DNA of 64,000 bases from the NCBI GenBank assembly GCA_963820415.1, contig CAWFZT010000010.1, positions 44,039 through 108,038 on the forward strand. The letters run 5' to 3'. This document shows positions 27,703 through 37,087 of this stretch, piece after piece. Every line of letters starts with the position of its first letter. Within the stretch, counting starts at the first letter, position 1. The translations under genes and the position numbers were made by a program. The DNA is from CAWFZT01 sp963820415 (GTDB taxonomy: Bacteria; Chloroflexota; Anaerolineae; Anaerolineales; Anaerolineaceae). The notes below the pieces were generated by a model, which worked only from the letters and a program-made list of their open reading frames with translations, was not told where the DNA came from and made no database searches.

Positions 27703-28065
27703 ATGGAAGGGAAAAAAGGTAATCCAACCACGATCGATGAATACATTGCGCAGTTTCCGGAAGACGTGCAGCATATTCTGGTCAAGATCAGGGCGGTGAT
27801 TAAAGAATCCGCTCCAGAAGCCGTGGAAAAAATAAGCTATCAAATGCCAGCTTTTTATTTAAACGGCAGTCTGGTCTGGTTCGCCGTTCATCAGCATCAT
27901 ATTGGATTTTATCCAAGGCCATCCGGAATTGAGGCATTCAAAGAAAAACTATCAGCTTATAAGTGGGCAAAAGGGTCGGTGCAATTTCCGCTGGGTGAAC
28001 CCATGCCCTATGAATTAATCAACGAGATCGTAAAGTTCAGGGTGGCAGAAAACCTAAAAAAATAG
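27703..28065 (+). CDS. DUF1801 (YdhG/frataxin-fold) protein
   Basis: 120 residues. IDEYIAQFPEDVQHILVKIR, KISYQMPAFYLNGSLVWFAV, IGFYPRPSGIEAF and the Lys/Gly-rich KWAKGSVQFPLGEPMP are the conserved DUF1801 blocks. The family has a frataxin-like fold and has been called an intracellular iron chaperone; evidence is limited. AAAAGGAG lies at a suitable distance and TATAAT at 27669-27674. Confidence 0.9.
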   Translation: MEGKKGNPTTIDEYIAQFPEDVQHILVKIRAVIKESAPEAVEKISYQMPAFYLNGSLVWFAVHQHHIGFYPRPSGIEAFKEKLSAYKWAKGSVQFPLGEPMPYELINEIVKFRVAENLKK

Positions 28066-28074
28066 CGGTTAGCC

Positions 28075-28109
28075 AGGGTCGCCCCTTAGACGAGATAAGG
28101 GGCGACCCT
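28075..28109. terminator. 14-bp hairpin built from the GGGTCGCC element
   Basis: Perfect arms AGGGTCGCCCCTTA (28075-28088) and TAAGGGGCGACCCT (28096-28109) with loop GACGAGA, just after the DUF1801 stop. It contains the octamer repeated five times before parA at 15838-15925. It may terminate transcription, though no T-tract follows. Confidence 0.5.
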
Positions 28110-28184
28110 GCGACACCGTGAATTCCCACCGGGAGTACGCTGGCGCGCTGGCGCGCAGGTGTACAGGGTTGGGCGGGGATCAAA

Positions 28185-28249
28185 TTGACTTTCCCCGGGC
28201 CACTGGCTATACTAAGTAATTAGGTATAAATTACCTAAATATATTAGGA
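28185..28249 (+). promoter_or_regulatory. Sigma70 promoter with palindromic operator before the MFS gene
   Basis: TTGACT (28185-28190), 17-bp spacer, TATACT (28208-28213). Immediately downstream TTAGGTA (28220-28226) and TACCTAA (28232-28238) form a 7-bp palindrome with a 5-bp centre, and a third half-site ATTAGG starts at 28243. An operator at the transcription start fits repression by a TetR- or MarR-like protein, but no such gene is adjacent. Confidence 0.7.
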
Positions 28250-28263
28250 AATAATATCGCATT

Positions 28264-29934
28264 ATGTTAGAACAACCCATTCTTCCGGCCCTGCCGGACT
28301 CCCAAAAAAGCGGGGGCAGCCAAACGGGACCGGCCGCTCAATATTTTACCAACGACCCGCCGGGACGCTCCCCCGAACTGGGGGGGTATAAATGGAGGGT
28401 GCTTAGCACGGTCATCTTCGGCATCTTCATGGTTATCCTCGACACGACGGTGGTCAATGTCGCTTTCCAAACCATCCGCACCGATTTCGGCGGCAGCCTG
28501 GCAGATGCGCAGTGGGTGATCAGCATTTACGTGTTGGCCCTGGGCATCATCACCCCCCTGGCCGGCTTCCTGGCCAACCGTTATGGCGCCAAGAAGATCT
28601 ATCTGGGTGGTCTGAGCCTGTTTGCCCTGGGCTCATTGATTTGTGGGCTGTCGCCCAACCTGAGCCTGCTGATCGTCGCTCGCGCTATCCAGGGCGCCGG
28701 AGGTGGGGTGGTTCTGCCGTTAGGCATCGCTTTGCTGCTGCAGGCTTTCCCGCCGCGCGAGCAGGGGACGGCCCTGGGCATCTTCGGCATCGCCGCCCTG
28801 GTAGCGCCGGCTGTCGGCCCCATGCTGGGCGGCTGGCTGGTTGACCAGGGTCTGTGGCGGGTGATCTTCTTCCTCAACCCGCCCATCGGACTGACCGGCG
28901 TGTTGCTCGGCCTGCGTTTCTTACGCAGCCATGAGGATCCCGTGAAGCCGCGCTTCGACCTGGGCGGAGTGATCACCTCGGTGATCGGCTTCAGCGCTAT
29001 TCTCTATGCCACCTCAGTGGCCGCCACGCTGGGCTGGACGTCGCCCATCACGTTGGTCTGCTTTGCCGTTGGGGCGCTCGGACTGGTTGCCTTTGGATTG
29101 GTCGAGCTGTTCTGGGCCAAAGAACCGCTGCTGGACCTGCGCCTGTTCGGCAACCGCACCTTTCTAAACGCCAGCCTGTTGGGTTACGTCAGCACGGTGG
29201 CGCTGTTTGGGGCTGAGTTCCTCATGCCGATCTACCTGCAGGCGCTGCGCGGGCGCACCGCCCTGCAGACCGGGATGATCCTGCTGCCGATGGCCATCAC
29301 CGGGGGCATCTTCGTCACCCTGTCCGGACGGATCTACGACAAGATTGGCCCGCGCCCGCTGATGGTGGCCGGTTTCCTCCTGCTGGTGGTCAATACCTGG
29401 CAGCTCTCCCAAATTCGCGCCGATACGACCATCGCCTGGATTCTCTTCTTACTGGTGCTGCGCGGCATGGCCCTGGGTATGACCGTTCAGACCACCATGG
29501 TGACCGCCCTGTCGGTGGTGCCCAGGCAGGACCTGGCGCGCGGTTCCTCGCTGACCAACGCCACCCGCCTGGTGATCCAGTCCATCGGCGTGGCCGTGCT
29601 GGCGACCGTGCTGACCAGCACGCTTTCGGCGCCGGTCGTGGCGCTGCAGCAGGACCCGCCTGCTCCCGTCGCCGGTCAGACCGCTTCCAGCAGCCACCCG
29701 CTGGGACTCTGTGAGGTCTCTGCCGTCACCCCATCCGGCAGCCAGCCGCCGGTCCTGCTCGCCAGCCTGGTTGTGCCAGCCTTGAAGAGTGATAGTATCA
29801 TCAACCTGGCCTGCCAGGAGAACATCGCCGGCTTCGAGCGCGCCTACACGGTCACCTTCTACGCCGCTGTCCTGGCGGTCCTGCTGGGTCTGCTTTTGCC
29901 CGGCTGGCCGGGCAAATGGATTGGCCGGAGATAG
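28264..29934 (+). CDS. DHA2-family (EmrB/QacA) MFS drug efflux transporter
   Basis: 556 residues with about 14 transmembrane helices. FGIFMVILDTTVVNVAFQTI is motif D1 of the 14-TMS drug:H+ antiporters; GFLANRYGAKKIYLGGL is motif A; ARAIQGAGGGVVLPLG is motif B; FGIAALVAPAVGPMLGGWLV is motif C. It exports hydrophobic compounds using proton-motive force. An extracytoplasmic Pro/Ser-rich loop lies before the last helix. Expression appears repressible through the operator at 28220-28238. Confidence 0.93.
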   Translation: MLEQPILPALPDSQKSGGSQTGPAAQYFTNDPPGRSPELGGYKWRVLSTVIFGIFMVILDTTVVNVAFQTIRTDFGGSLADAQWVISIYVLALGIITPLAGFLANRYGAKKIYLGGLSLFALGSLICGLSPNLSLLIVARAIQGAGGGVVLPLGIALLLQAFPPREQGTALGIFGIAALVAPAVGPMLGGWLVDQGLWRVIFFLNPPIGLTGVLLGLRFLRSHEDPVKPRFDLGGVITSVIGFSAILYATSVAATLGWTSPITLVCFAVGALGLVAFGLVELFWAKEPLLDLRLFGNRTFLNASLLGYVSTVALFGAEFLMPIYLQALRGRTALQTGMILLPMAITGGIFVTLSGRIYDKIGPRPLMVAGFLLLVVNTWQLSQIRADTTIAWILFLLVLRGMALGMTVQTTMVTALSVVPRQDLARGSSLTNATRLVIQSIGVAVLATVLTSTLSAPVVALQQDPPAPVAGQTASSSHPLGLCEVSAVTPSGSQPPVLLASLVVPALKSDSIINLACQENIAGFERAYTVTFYAAVLAVLLGLLLPGWPGKWIGRR

Positions 29935-29984
29935 ACCAGGGGGCGGTATAATTTAATTCATCCTATCCCATGGAGGAATCAAAA

Positions 29985-30494
29985 ATGGACACGTTTGAAT
30001 TTTTCCGCCGTTTGATGGCGGCTGCTCACCATCAGCTCGACGCCTCGATGAAAGATACCACCGCCGAGCAGTTCAACTGGGCCCCAGAAGGAACTGCCAA
30101 CCCGATCAGCGCTACCTTTATCCACTGCCTGAACTCGGAAGATTTCTTCGTGCAGGTGATCCTGCAGGGTAAGCGGCTGCTGTGGGAAGAAGACGACTGT
30201 ATGGAAAAGACGGGGGTGAAGAAAACGCCTGGCTATGGCGGGGATTGGGAAGAGTTCAAACATATGCACGTGGAGATGGGGCCGCTGCAGGATTACCAGC
30301 AGACGGTGTGGGCTGCCACGGATGTTTACCTGCAAACGCTGACTCCCGATGATCTGGAGCGCAAGGTGAAGTTCGCCGGTGGAGAGCGCAGCGTGGCCGA
30401 TATGCTGATCTTGTCGGCGAGTTATACGTTGAGCCACGCCGGTGAGATCTCCGCTCTGAAGGGAATGCAGGGGGTGAAGGGATTGCCGTACTGA
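29985..30494 (+). CDS. DinB-family protein
   Basis: 169 residues from the ATG at 29985, preceded by TGGAGGAATC; an upstream in-frame ATG (29970) overlaps the ribosome site. FFRRLMAAAHHQLDASM, SATFIHCLNSEDFFVQ and SASYTLSHAGEISALKG give the three conserved histidines of the DinB/YfiT four-helix bundle (His in helices 2 and 4), which bind a metal. The reaction is unknown; relatives are thiol-dependent S-transferases. TATAAT is at 29948-29953. Confidence 0.85.
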   Translation: MDTFEFFRRLMAAAHHQLDASMKDTTAEQFNWAPEGTANPISATFIHCLNSEDFFVQVILQGKRLLWEEDDCMEKTGVKKTPGYGGDWEEFKHMHVEMGPLQDYQQTVWAATDVYLQTLTPDDLERKVKFAGGERSVADMLILSASYTLSHAGEISALKGMQGVKGLPY

Positions 30495-30565
30495 CATTCA
30501 GAAATTATCTGAAAATAAGGCGAATTTTTTCCTTAGATTCCCCCATCGGCTAAGGTTTTACTTTT

Positions 30566-31693
30566 CTACGGCGGCGGCAGGTACTGGTGCGGGTTTTGCC
30601 GCGCTCCATTCAGAATCATCTCAAAGTGCAGGTGCGGCCCAGACGAATTGCCCGTGCTGCCTACGTTGCCAATCACATCTCCCTTATACACGCTTTGGCC
30701 GCAGCCGGCGCGCAACTGGCTCTGGTGAGCGTACAGCGTCTGCCAGCCATTGCCGTGATCGATCACGATCACGTTGCCGTAGCCGTAGTTGTTCCAGCCA
30801 GAATAGACCACTACCCCGCTGTCGGCCGCGTAGATAGCGTTGCCTAACTGCCCGGCGATGTCGATCGCCATATGGTTGATCGCCGGTTCGAAATCGAAGC
30901 CTGACACCCAGTACTCTATGGTCGGCCATATGAACGAGCCCGTGCCGACTGCCCCAGTCATCACCTGCCCGCAGAAGCCTGGGCCGAAAATCTTGGCGGC
31001 GGCCGGGTTGGTTCTCGAAATGGCTCCGCCGCTCCAGGAAATCATCTCGCGTACTCCGCCGGGGACGATGATCCAGGCGCCGTCCTTGATCGGAGGATGG
31101 GCCATATCCGTGATGGCATTTTTATCGATGTGGTTGCCCGGGAAATCCAGGATATCTTCGGGCTTGACCCCGAAGAAACTGGCCACCTTGTTCAGATTGT
31201 CCAACGCATGCCACTGGTAATAAACCCCGTCTACCGGCAGTATGTTCAAGGTTTGGCCGGGTCTGAGCTGGTGGGGATCGTCGATCAGCGTGTAATAGTT
31301 GCCCCACAGGATCGTTTGCGGGTTCAAATCGAATTTTTGGGCGATGCCAAACACCGTATCGCCCGGCTGGACCACGTAATCGACGATCTCAAAGCGCGGC
31401 CTGGATGGCAGGACAGTATGCGGCTGGGCCTGGCGGGCGATGCCGTTCGCCGCTGGTGTGGCAATTGCGGCGATTGCCGTGGTTGCCAGCCCGTCCAGGT
31501 TAACCGGCGCGGTAACAGCCGGCAGGGTCGGGCTGGTTTTGGCCGCGACCACAGAAAGCGCCGGACGGCTGCGGTACCACCAGGTAAAACCGATCACCAG
31601 GAGGCTGGCCAGCAGCGTGATTGAAATCGATAAAACCTGTCCCTTATTGCGCAAGATAGTTTGGAAAAACTGTTTGAGCAGTCTAATGAGCAC
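30566..31693 (-). CDS. LysM and M23 (LytM) cell-wall peptidase
   Basis: 375 residues. Signal anchor at residues 20-42 (SISITLLASLLVIGFTWWY), a linker, a LysM domain YVVQPGDTVFGIAQKFDLNP (about 106-150) and a second LysM-like stretch. The C-terminal M23 domain has NHMAIDI (His and Asp zinc ligands), TLYAHQSQ and GPHLHFEM (His-x-His). It likely cleaves peptidoglycan cross-bridges or activates amidases at the cell surface. The catalytic residues are all present. Confidence 0.93.
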   Translation of the reverse strand: MLIRLLKQFFQTILRNKGQVLSISITLLASLLVIGFTWWYRSRPALSVVAAKTSPTLPAVTAPVNLDGLATTAIAAIATPAANGIARQAQPHTVLPSRPRFEIVDYVVQPGDTVFGIAQKFDLNPQTILWGNYYTLIDDPHQLRPGQTLNILPVDGVYYQWHALDNLNKVASFFGVKPEDILDFPGNHIDKNAITDMAHPPIKDGAWIIVPGGVREMISWSGGAISRTNPAAAKIFGPGFCGQVMTGAVGTGSFIWPTIEYWVSGFDFEPAINHMAIDIAGQLGNAIYAADSGVVVYSGWNNYGYGNVIVIDHGNGWQTLYAHQSQLRAGCGQSVYKGDVIGNVGSTGNSSGPHLHFEMILNGARQNPHQYLPPP

Positions 31694-31908
31694 GCATCCT
31701 CAGCAATAAACGCCATTCACTGGCAAGGGGGATTCTACCCCAGGAATGAAAATACGGCTATGGAGAGACAGACCACGCCTGCCTGGTTGGTGGTTATAAT
31801 CGCTGTCGCGATTTCACACATTCGAGTATGATTAACTTGATTGGCAGGATCTAATTATTTTGAGGGAAACTAATCGTTGTTGTGCCCCAATAGAGACAAG
31901 GACAGGAT

Positions 31909-32367
31909 ATGGATGAAGCAGGTGAAAGCACAATTGTAGCATCTTTTTCTAAGAACAGCCGGGAAATGATCTGCATGGGAGTCAGCCTGTGGCAAGGGAA
32001 ACGGCGCCTGTTTGTGCGCCTGTATGCACAGACGCCAGAGGCAAAGCAGCCGGTGCCGACCAAAGAAGGCGTAACGCTGCCGGTGGAACAATACCAGGCT
32101 CTGCTGGAAGGCGTGCGCGCCCTGGCCGCAGTGGGCGGCAAAGAAGTCGTCACGGCCAAAATCCCCAAGAACAAGTCCCAGCAGGTATGGGTAGGCGCCA
32201 ATCATTACAAGGAAATGCCTTTGCTGTACATCCGCACTTATGCTGCTTTCACCGGCAGCCAGGAGCTCAAGCCGGCCAAACAGGGCGTTTCGATCCGCGC
32301 CGAGCTGTACCCGAAGCTGCTGGAAGCGGTGGAAAAGTTGGGGAAGGCGCTCGAGGAAAAAAAATAA
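31909..32367 (+). CDS. Tandem PC4-like single-stranded DNA-binding protein
   Basis: 152 residues made of two related units: residues 17-70 (SLWQGKRRLFVRLYAQTPE, then KEGVTLPVEQYQALLEGV) and 88-147 (QQVWVGANHYKEMPLLYIRTY, shortened as HYKEMPLLYIRTY, then KQGVSIRAELYPKLLEAV). Each has the beta-strands, the K-x-G-V turn and the C-terminal helix of the PC4/Sub1 fold. PC4 domains usually dimerise to bind single-stranded DNA, so this may be a single-chain version. The family call rests on pattern, not on a search. It is a stand-alone gene on the plus strand. Confidence 0.68.
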   Translation: MDEAGESTIVASFSKNSREMICMGVSLWQGKRRLFVRLYAQTPEAKQPVPTKEGVTLPVEQYQALLEGVRALAAVGGKEVVTAKIPKNKSQQVWVGANHYKEMPLLYIRTYAAFTGSQELKPAKQGVSIRAELYPKLLEAVEKLGKALEEKK

Positions 32368-32373
32368 ATTTTC

Positions 32374-32790
32374 TCACTCTGGCAAATTCCTCGCCTTTTC
32401 CTGCAGGGCCATCTCTTCATCTGTAACGGCTTCGATGGTCAGGCCGTGCGGTAAGGGGTGACCCTGCGCATCGGCATGGATGAAGGTGATGAAGCCTTTG
32501 ATCACCACTTCCCCTTTTACTTTGGTCTCGATGAAGGCGATCAGGCTGGTGCGGCCGGCGTACACGATGCGGCTGTCGAAGCAAACGATCTCGCCCAGGT
32601 GCACCGGGCGGCTGAAAAGCATGCCGTGGATCTTCAGACAGACGATGTTTTCGGGTTTGGTCAGGCTGGCCGCCGCGATAAAGCCCAACTCGACGAACCA
32701 TTCAGCGCAACGCCCCGCATAGAGCGTACCGTGATGGTTGAGATCCCCGCTCATCACCACGTGTTGGGTAATATAGGTATTGATATTCAT
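32374..32790 (-). CDS. Hotdog acyl-CoA thioesterase (YciA-like)
   Basis: 138 residues. VMSGDLNHHGTLYAGRCAEWF matches the N-x-x-G-x-x-xGG/D-x-x-x-W motif of the YciA/BFIT type; SRPVHLGEIVCFDSRIVYAG is the conserved core. It hydrolyses acyl-CoA esters in the cytosol. AGGGAGAAGGG precedes the ATG. Convergent with the PC4-like gene (6-bp gap). Confidence 0.88.
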   Translation of the reverse strand: MNINTYITQHVVMSGDLNHHGTLYAGRCAEWFVELGFIAAASLTKPENIVCLKIHGMLFSRPVHLGEIVCFDSRIVYAGRTSLIAFIETKVKGEVVIKGFITFIHADAQGHPLPHGLTIEAVTDEEMALQEKARNLPE

Positions 32791-32834
32791 GCATCCCTTC
32801 TCCCTGTATTTATCATATCATACAGGAGGTTATC

Positions 32835-33053
32835 ATGAAACCGCCCGACAACCTGTTATCTCACCCCAACCCGGCCGTCGGTTACACTGAAGCGCTCGAA
32901 CGCCTGGCCGTCCTGCAAGCCAGGGATGGCCCCGCAGTCCACCCGCGTGGGCATACCCTGTTCCTCACCCATGGCGCAATCACCGGGCGGGTAGTGGTAT
33001 GGTTCCACTTTATCTCCTCTTATCAGTGTGTATCTCCGTCCACACCGCCCTGA
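32835..33053 (+). pseudogene. N-terminal fragment of an alpha/beta hydrolase
   Basis: 72 residues after a good ribosome site (GGAGG). ALERLAVLQARDGPAVHPRG followed by LFLTHGAITGRVVVWFH is how a family of alpha/beta hydrolases begins (T-H-G-x-x-x-x-x-V-V-W-F-H-G-Y). The protein stops right after this strand, before the oxyanion loop and nucleophile, and the 120 bp that follow hold no hydrolase sequence. Probably a truncated gene; family call moderate. Confidence 0.5.
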
Positions 33054-33173
33054 CGGGCTGTGACAGGGTCTGTGGTTCCTTCTTCTTTTCTTTGCAGGAT
33101 CCTTACCTTGGATGCTGGTAAAATTAAACGCGGTTCCCCATTAAACATCTCGCTCCTTTGAAAGGGTATTTCC

Positions 33174-34947
33174 ATGGCCCAAGCTGCAGAAGTAAAGCCG
33201 AAAGACTCCGCTTCTCTGTCCTCCTCACCCGCCGGGGAAGCACTGGGCCTTTACGAGTTCAAAATCACACACCCTGGAGGAGCGGCGCGCCACCGCCCTC
33301 AGCCCGCAAAACAGGTGGCTTGCCTGGCCGGAATGGCTGATTGCCGCAGGGGTGTTCGCCGTTGCCATGACCCTCTACGTGCGTACCCTGGCGACCACCC
33401 TGCTGCTGGGCGACTCGGGTGAATACCAGGTGCTGTTCCACACCGTCGCGCTAACCCATCCCACCGGCTACCCGATCACTGTCCTACTGGGCCGGCTGAT
33501 CACCCTGCTGGTGCCGATCGGCAGCTTTGCCTACCGCGCCAACCTGGTCTCGGCCATCTGCGGTTCGCTGGCGCTGGCGTTGGTTTACCTGATGGGGTGC
33601 GTGTTGAGCGGGACTTCCTCTCATATTGGAGGGACACGCATTGCCGCCCTGGTAGGCCCGTTGGCATTAGGATTGGGCCAGTTGTTCTGGTGGCATTCGG
33701 TGATCGCCGAGATGTACACTCCTTCTGCGGCGATGATCGCCCTGGTGCTCTTGCTGTTGGCACTGTGGCGCAGAAGCGGTAATCCCAAGCTGCTTTTTTG
33801 GGCTGGATTGGCGGGCGGGCTGGGGGTGGGTATTCATTACACCACCCCGATGATTGCGCCGGCGGTGCTGTTTTACCTGGCGCTGACCGCCTGGCGCAAG
33901 GTGGACTGGCACAGCGCCATCGCCGGGGCGCTGCTCGGCCTGGCGGTGACAATACTGGCGTTCTTCACCATCGACGCACTCAACACCCCCAGCAGTTACT
34001 TTCACGCCGTGGTGGAACCCAGCGTGAGCGTCCTCGACCTGACCCCGGCCCAGTACGCCTCGCCGTTTGGCCGGATTGCCTACGAGCTGGCCGGCCGGCA
34101 GTTCCAGGGCGAGCTGCTCAGCCTGCCTGAAGCCAGGGTGATCGAAAATGTGAAAATTTATTTCGGCACGCCCATGGGCGTGCGGGACAACTTTGCTCGG
34201 CGTGTGCTAAGTCTGGCCGTGTTTGGCATGCTGGCTTTGCTGTTCTTCAAACGCCGCGCAGAGATGCGCCGCTGGCCTGAGGCGCTGCTGCTGCTTTTCG
34301 CCTGGGCGGTTATGCTGTCTTTCATCGTCAATTACGACATCAGCGACATCTACCAGTTCTATGTGCCCACATTCGTACCCCTGGCCATCGCCGTCAGCGT
34401 GGGCGCCGCCAGCCTGCTCGACTTGTTGGAGTGGCTCATCCGGAAGATTCCTGCCCTGCCGTGGAAAAATGGACTGGCCGCAGGCGTCACCTTGCTGGCC
34501 GGCCTGGTGATCATCGCCGGGGCGGTGCAGCCGGATGTCCCCTACTTGCAAAAGTCTTGGAAGGCGCACCGAATCACCTTCCTGGACTTTACCGATTACA
34601 GCTCTTACCCTTATCCGGTGGATGACCCGGAATATCCCTACCGCAATGCCGAGCAAATCATCGACCAGGTGGAAGACAACGCTATTATCTTTACCGATTG
34701 GAGCATGGTCTACCCGCTCTATTATGTGGCGCACGTCGAATAGGGTCGCACAGGCATTTCCGTCCACGAGACCTATCCGGCTATGACGCCCAAGCCCTTC
34801 GCCGATACCGCCGTGCAGTACGTCAACGACAATTACGGCACGCGCCCGATTTACTTTTTGATTTTCGAGGATACCCGCCTGTCGCGGGACTACAATTTTG
34901 CTACAGTGGACGCCTCGCTCAACCTGATGAGATTGGAGAAAAAGTAA
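33174..34947 (+). pseudogene. DUF2723 GT-C membrane protein, broken at both ends
   Basis: The main frame 33352-34743 encodes WLIAAGVFAVAMTLYVRTL and about ten transmembrane segments, closely related to the next gene. An in-frame TAG (34741-34743) stands where the paralogue has a Gln codon. The frame then continues to 34947 with GRTGISVHETYPA and ends MRLEKK, matching the paralogue's C-terminus. Upstream the homologous frame runs back to 33196 without a start, while the ATG with a plausible N-terminus (33174) is in another frame, implying a 5' frameshift. DUF2723 proteins resemble protein O-mannosyltransferases (TMEM260-like). Confidence 0.75.
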
Positions 34948-34950
34948 AAT

Positions 34951-36645
34951 TTGTCAACCGCCAATAGAAATTTATCCCTAAAACCCAATTCTCTGGACTG
35001 GCCGGATTGGCTGATCGCCGCAGGGGTTTTCGCGGCTGCCATGGCCCTCTACGTGCGTACCCTGGCGACCACCCTGCTGCTGGGCGACTCGGGTGAATAC
35101 CAGGTGCTGTATTATACGCTGGGCCTGGCCCACCCGACCGGCTATGCGGTCCTGATCCCCCTGGCAAAGCTGATCACCCTGCTGGTGCCGGTGAGAGACG
35201 CCGCCTACCGGGGCAACCTGGTTTCGGCCATTTTTGCCGGCCTGACTCTTGCGCTGCTTTATTTGCTTGGGCGGGTGTTGAGCGGCAGGCGCCTGGCCCC
35301 CCTGGTGGGCGTCACGGCGATGGGCCTGTACCGGCTGTTCTGGTGGCACGCCGTCATAGCCGAGTCGATCACGCCCGGGACGGCTATGATCGCCCTGGTA
35401 CTGCTGTTGATCGTGCTTTGGAAGCGCGGGGATGGCAGCCCCTGGCTGCTCTGCGCGGCCGGGTTGGCGGGTGGGCTGAGCCTGGGTATCCATACCGTCG
35501 TAGCGCTATCGGCCCCAGCGGTGCTGCTTTACCTGGGCCTGACAGCCATTGGTTGGAAAAAAGGCTGGCCGGCCTACCTGAGGGCCTGGCTGCTGGCTGG
35601 CCTGGGTGGTTTGGCCGGTGTGACGCTGACCCTGGTCAGTTTTTTCACCCTCAATGCCCTCAATTCTCCTACCAGTTTTCTCAACAGCATCGCCCCTCAG
35701 ATTGGCTCGTGGGGCATGACCATGCAGCAGTTCCAGTCGCCCTTCGTGCGCCTGGTGTACCTGATGGGCGGTAAGCAGTTCCAGGACGCCATGTTCACGC
35801 TTCCGCATGAGCGGGTGATGCAGAACGTCGACCGTTATTTCAGCGCCCTCCAGCACGACTTGCCCGGCCTGGTGCCGGTCCTGGCGGTTTTTGGGTTGTT
35901 GATGATGTTCGTGTACCGGCGCAAGGGCGAAAGATACCGCTGGCGCGAGGCGCTGCTGCTGGCGGCTGCCTGGCTGGCGATGCTGGTGTACATCGTCAAC
36001 TATGACATCGGCGACATCTATACCTATTACAGCCTCAGCTATGTGCCGTGGATTGCTGCGGCAGCCGCGGGGGTTGGCGGCCTGCTGGACATGCTGGTTT
36101 TCATTTTTGCTCCCCTCTTTAAAGGCGCCCGAGCCGCCGCTGAAAATAATAGCCCCTCCAGATGGATCCAGGCGGCTAATCTATTCCTCCAGGCCGCCCT
36201 GGTCGCCGGACTGTTGTGGGTGGTGGTGTCGCCATCCGCCAGCACCATCGCCTACTCCTGGCGTGGGCGTCACATCACCTTCCTCGATGGAACACGTTAC
36301 GCCGATTATCCTTACCCGGTCAACGACCCCGGTTGGCCGCACGAATTCGCCAGGGCGCTTGCCGCCCAGGTGGAAGATAATGCCATCGTCTTTACCGACT
36401 GGGGTACGCTTTACCCGGTCTACTACGTCACCTACATGGAGCAGGGCCGCACAGGCATCGAGGCGCACGAGATGTACCCCGCCGGCAGCGACGGCAAGCT
36501 CGAGGATACTGCGGTGAGCTACATTCTGGCCAACCTGGGCAGACGCCCGCTGTATTTCACCCAGGTGGATGACGTCCTGTCGCAGGACTATAGCTTTGTC
36601 GAGGTAGATTCGCAATTGCCGCTGTACCGGCTGGAGAAGAGGTAG
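34951..36645 (+). CDS. DUF2723 GT-C type membrane glycosyltransferase-like protein
   Basis: 564 residues, TTG start 11 bp after GGAGAA. SLDWPDWLIAAGVFAAAMAL, TLATTLLLGDSGEYQVL (the Asp of the first lumenal loop, as in GT-C enzymes) and multiple transmembrane helices up to residue 440, then a soluble C-terminus (FTDWGTLYPVYYVTYMEQGR). Probably transfers a sugar from a lipid donor outside the membrane; the acceptor is unknown. Paralogue of the broken gene before it, with a 65-bp identical block, so it may be the surviving copy. Confidence 0.82.
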   Translation: MSTANRNLSLKPNSLDWPDWLIAAGVFAAAMALYVRTLATTLLLGDSGEYQVLYYTLGLAHPTGYAVLIPLAKLITLLVPVRDAAYRGNLVSAIFAGLTLALLYLLGRVLSGRRLAPLVGVTAMGLYRLFWWHAVIAESITPGTAMIALVLLLIVLWKRGDGSPWLLCAAGLAGGLSLGIHTVVALSAPAVLLYLGLTAIGWKKGWPAYLRAWLLAGLGGLAGVTLTLVSFFTLNALNSPTSFLNSIAPQIGSWGMTMQQFQSPFVRLVYLMGGKQFQDAMFTLPHERVMQNVDRYFSALQHDLPGLVPVLAVFGLLMMFVYRRKGERYRWREALLLAAAWLAMLVYIVNYDIGDIYTYYSLSYVPWIAAAAAGVGGLLDMLVFIFAPLFKGARAAAENNSPSRWIQAANLFLQAALVAGLLWVVVSPSASTIAYSWRGRHITFLDGTRYADYPYPVNDPGWPHEFARALAAQVEDNAIVFTDWGTLYPVYYVTYMEQGRTGIEAHEMYPAGSDGKLEDTAVSYILANLGRRPLYFTQVDDVLSQDYSFVEVDSQLPLYRLEKR

Positions 36646-36656
36646 TCTGCGTGCAA

Positions 36657-36684
36657 ACGCCAGCGAATGAATTCGCAGGCTGAG
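36657..36684. repeat. REP-like palindrome remnant left of the IS
   Basis: CCAGCGAATGAATTCGCAGG, the same palindrome found in each unit of the array at 38519-39590, lies alone after the DUF2723 stop. Confidence 0.55.
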
Positions 36685-36778
36685 ATTAAATCAAATTCGC
36701 TAACACCCTTGGTGTAGTGGACCCCAAAAACTGGACACTCCCCTTAGGGGGAGGTAGACTAGGAGAAAGAGGTCCACA

Positions 36779-37087
36779 ATGGGAAATCGCAGGAAATTTA
36801 GTGCCGAATTCAAGGCCAAAGTTGTCTTAGAGTTGCTACGTGGAGAAAAGGGCCTGTTGGAGGCCAGCCGGGAATACGAGATCAAAGATACGGTACTCTC
36901 ACGCTGGAAGCAAGAGTTTCTGGAACGAGCGCCGGAAATGTTTTGCCAGGGAGAAGCCAATACAGGGCATCGGGAACAGGAGCGGATCGCCGAGTTGGAA
37001 CGCCTGGTGGGGCGTTTGACGTTGGAACTGGACATGGCAAAAAAAGTATTCGGGTACTCCAGCTCAGCCGGGAAGGGAAACGGGTAG
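36779..37087 (+). CDS. IS3-family transposase OrfA
   Basis: 102 residues. KFSAEFKAKVVLELLRGEKG is the helix-turn-helix of OrfA proteins, followed by EASREYEIKDTVLSRWKQEF and a leucine-zipper-like tail (IAELERLVGRLTLELDMAKK). Start ATG 36779. The frame runs past the slippery heptamer A7 at 37039-37045 and ends 42 bp later; a -1 shift there gives the OrfAB transposase. Confidence 0.93.
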   Translation: MGNRRKFSAEFKAKVVLELLRGEKGLLEASREYEIKDTVLSRWKQEFLERAPEMFCQGEANTGHREQERIAELERLVGRLTLELDMAKKVFGYSSSAGKGNG

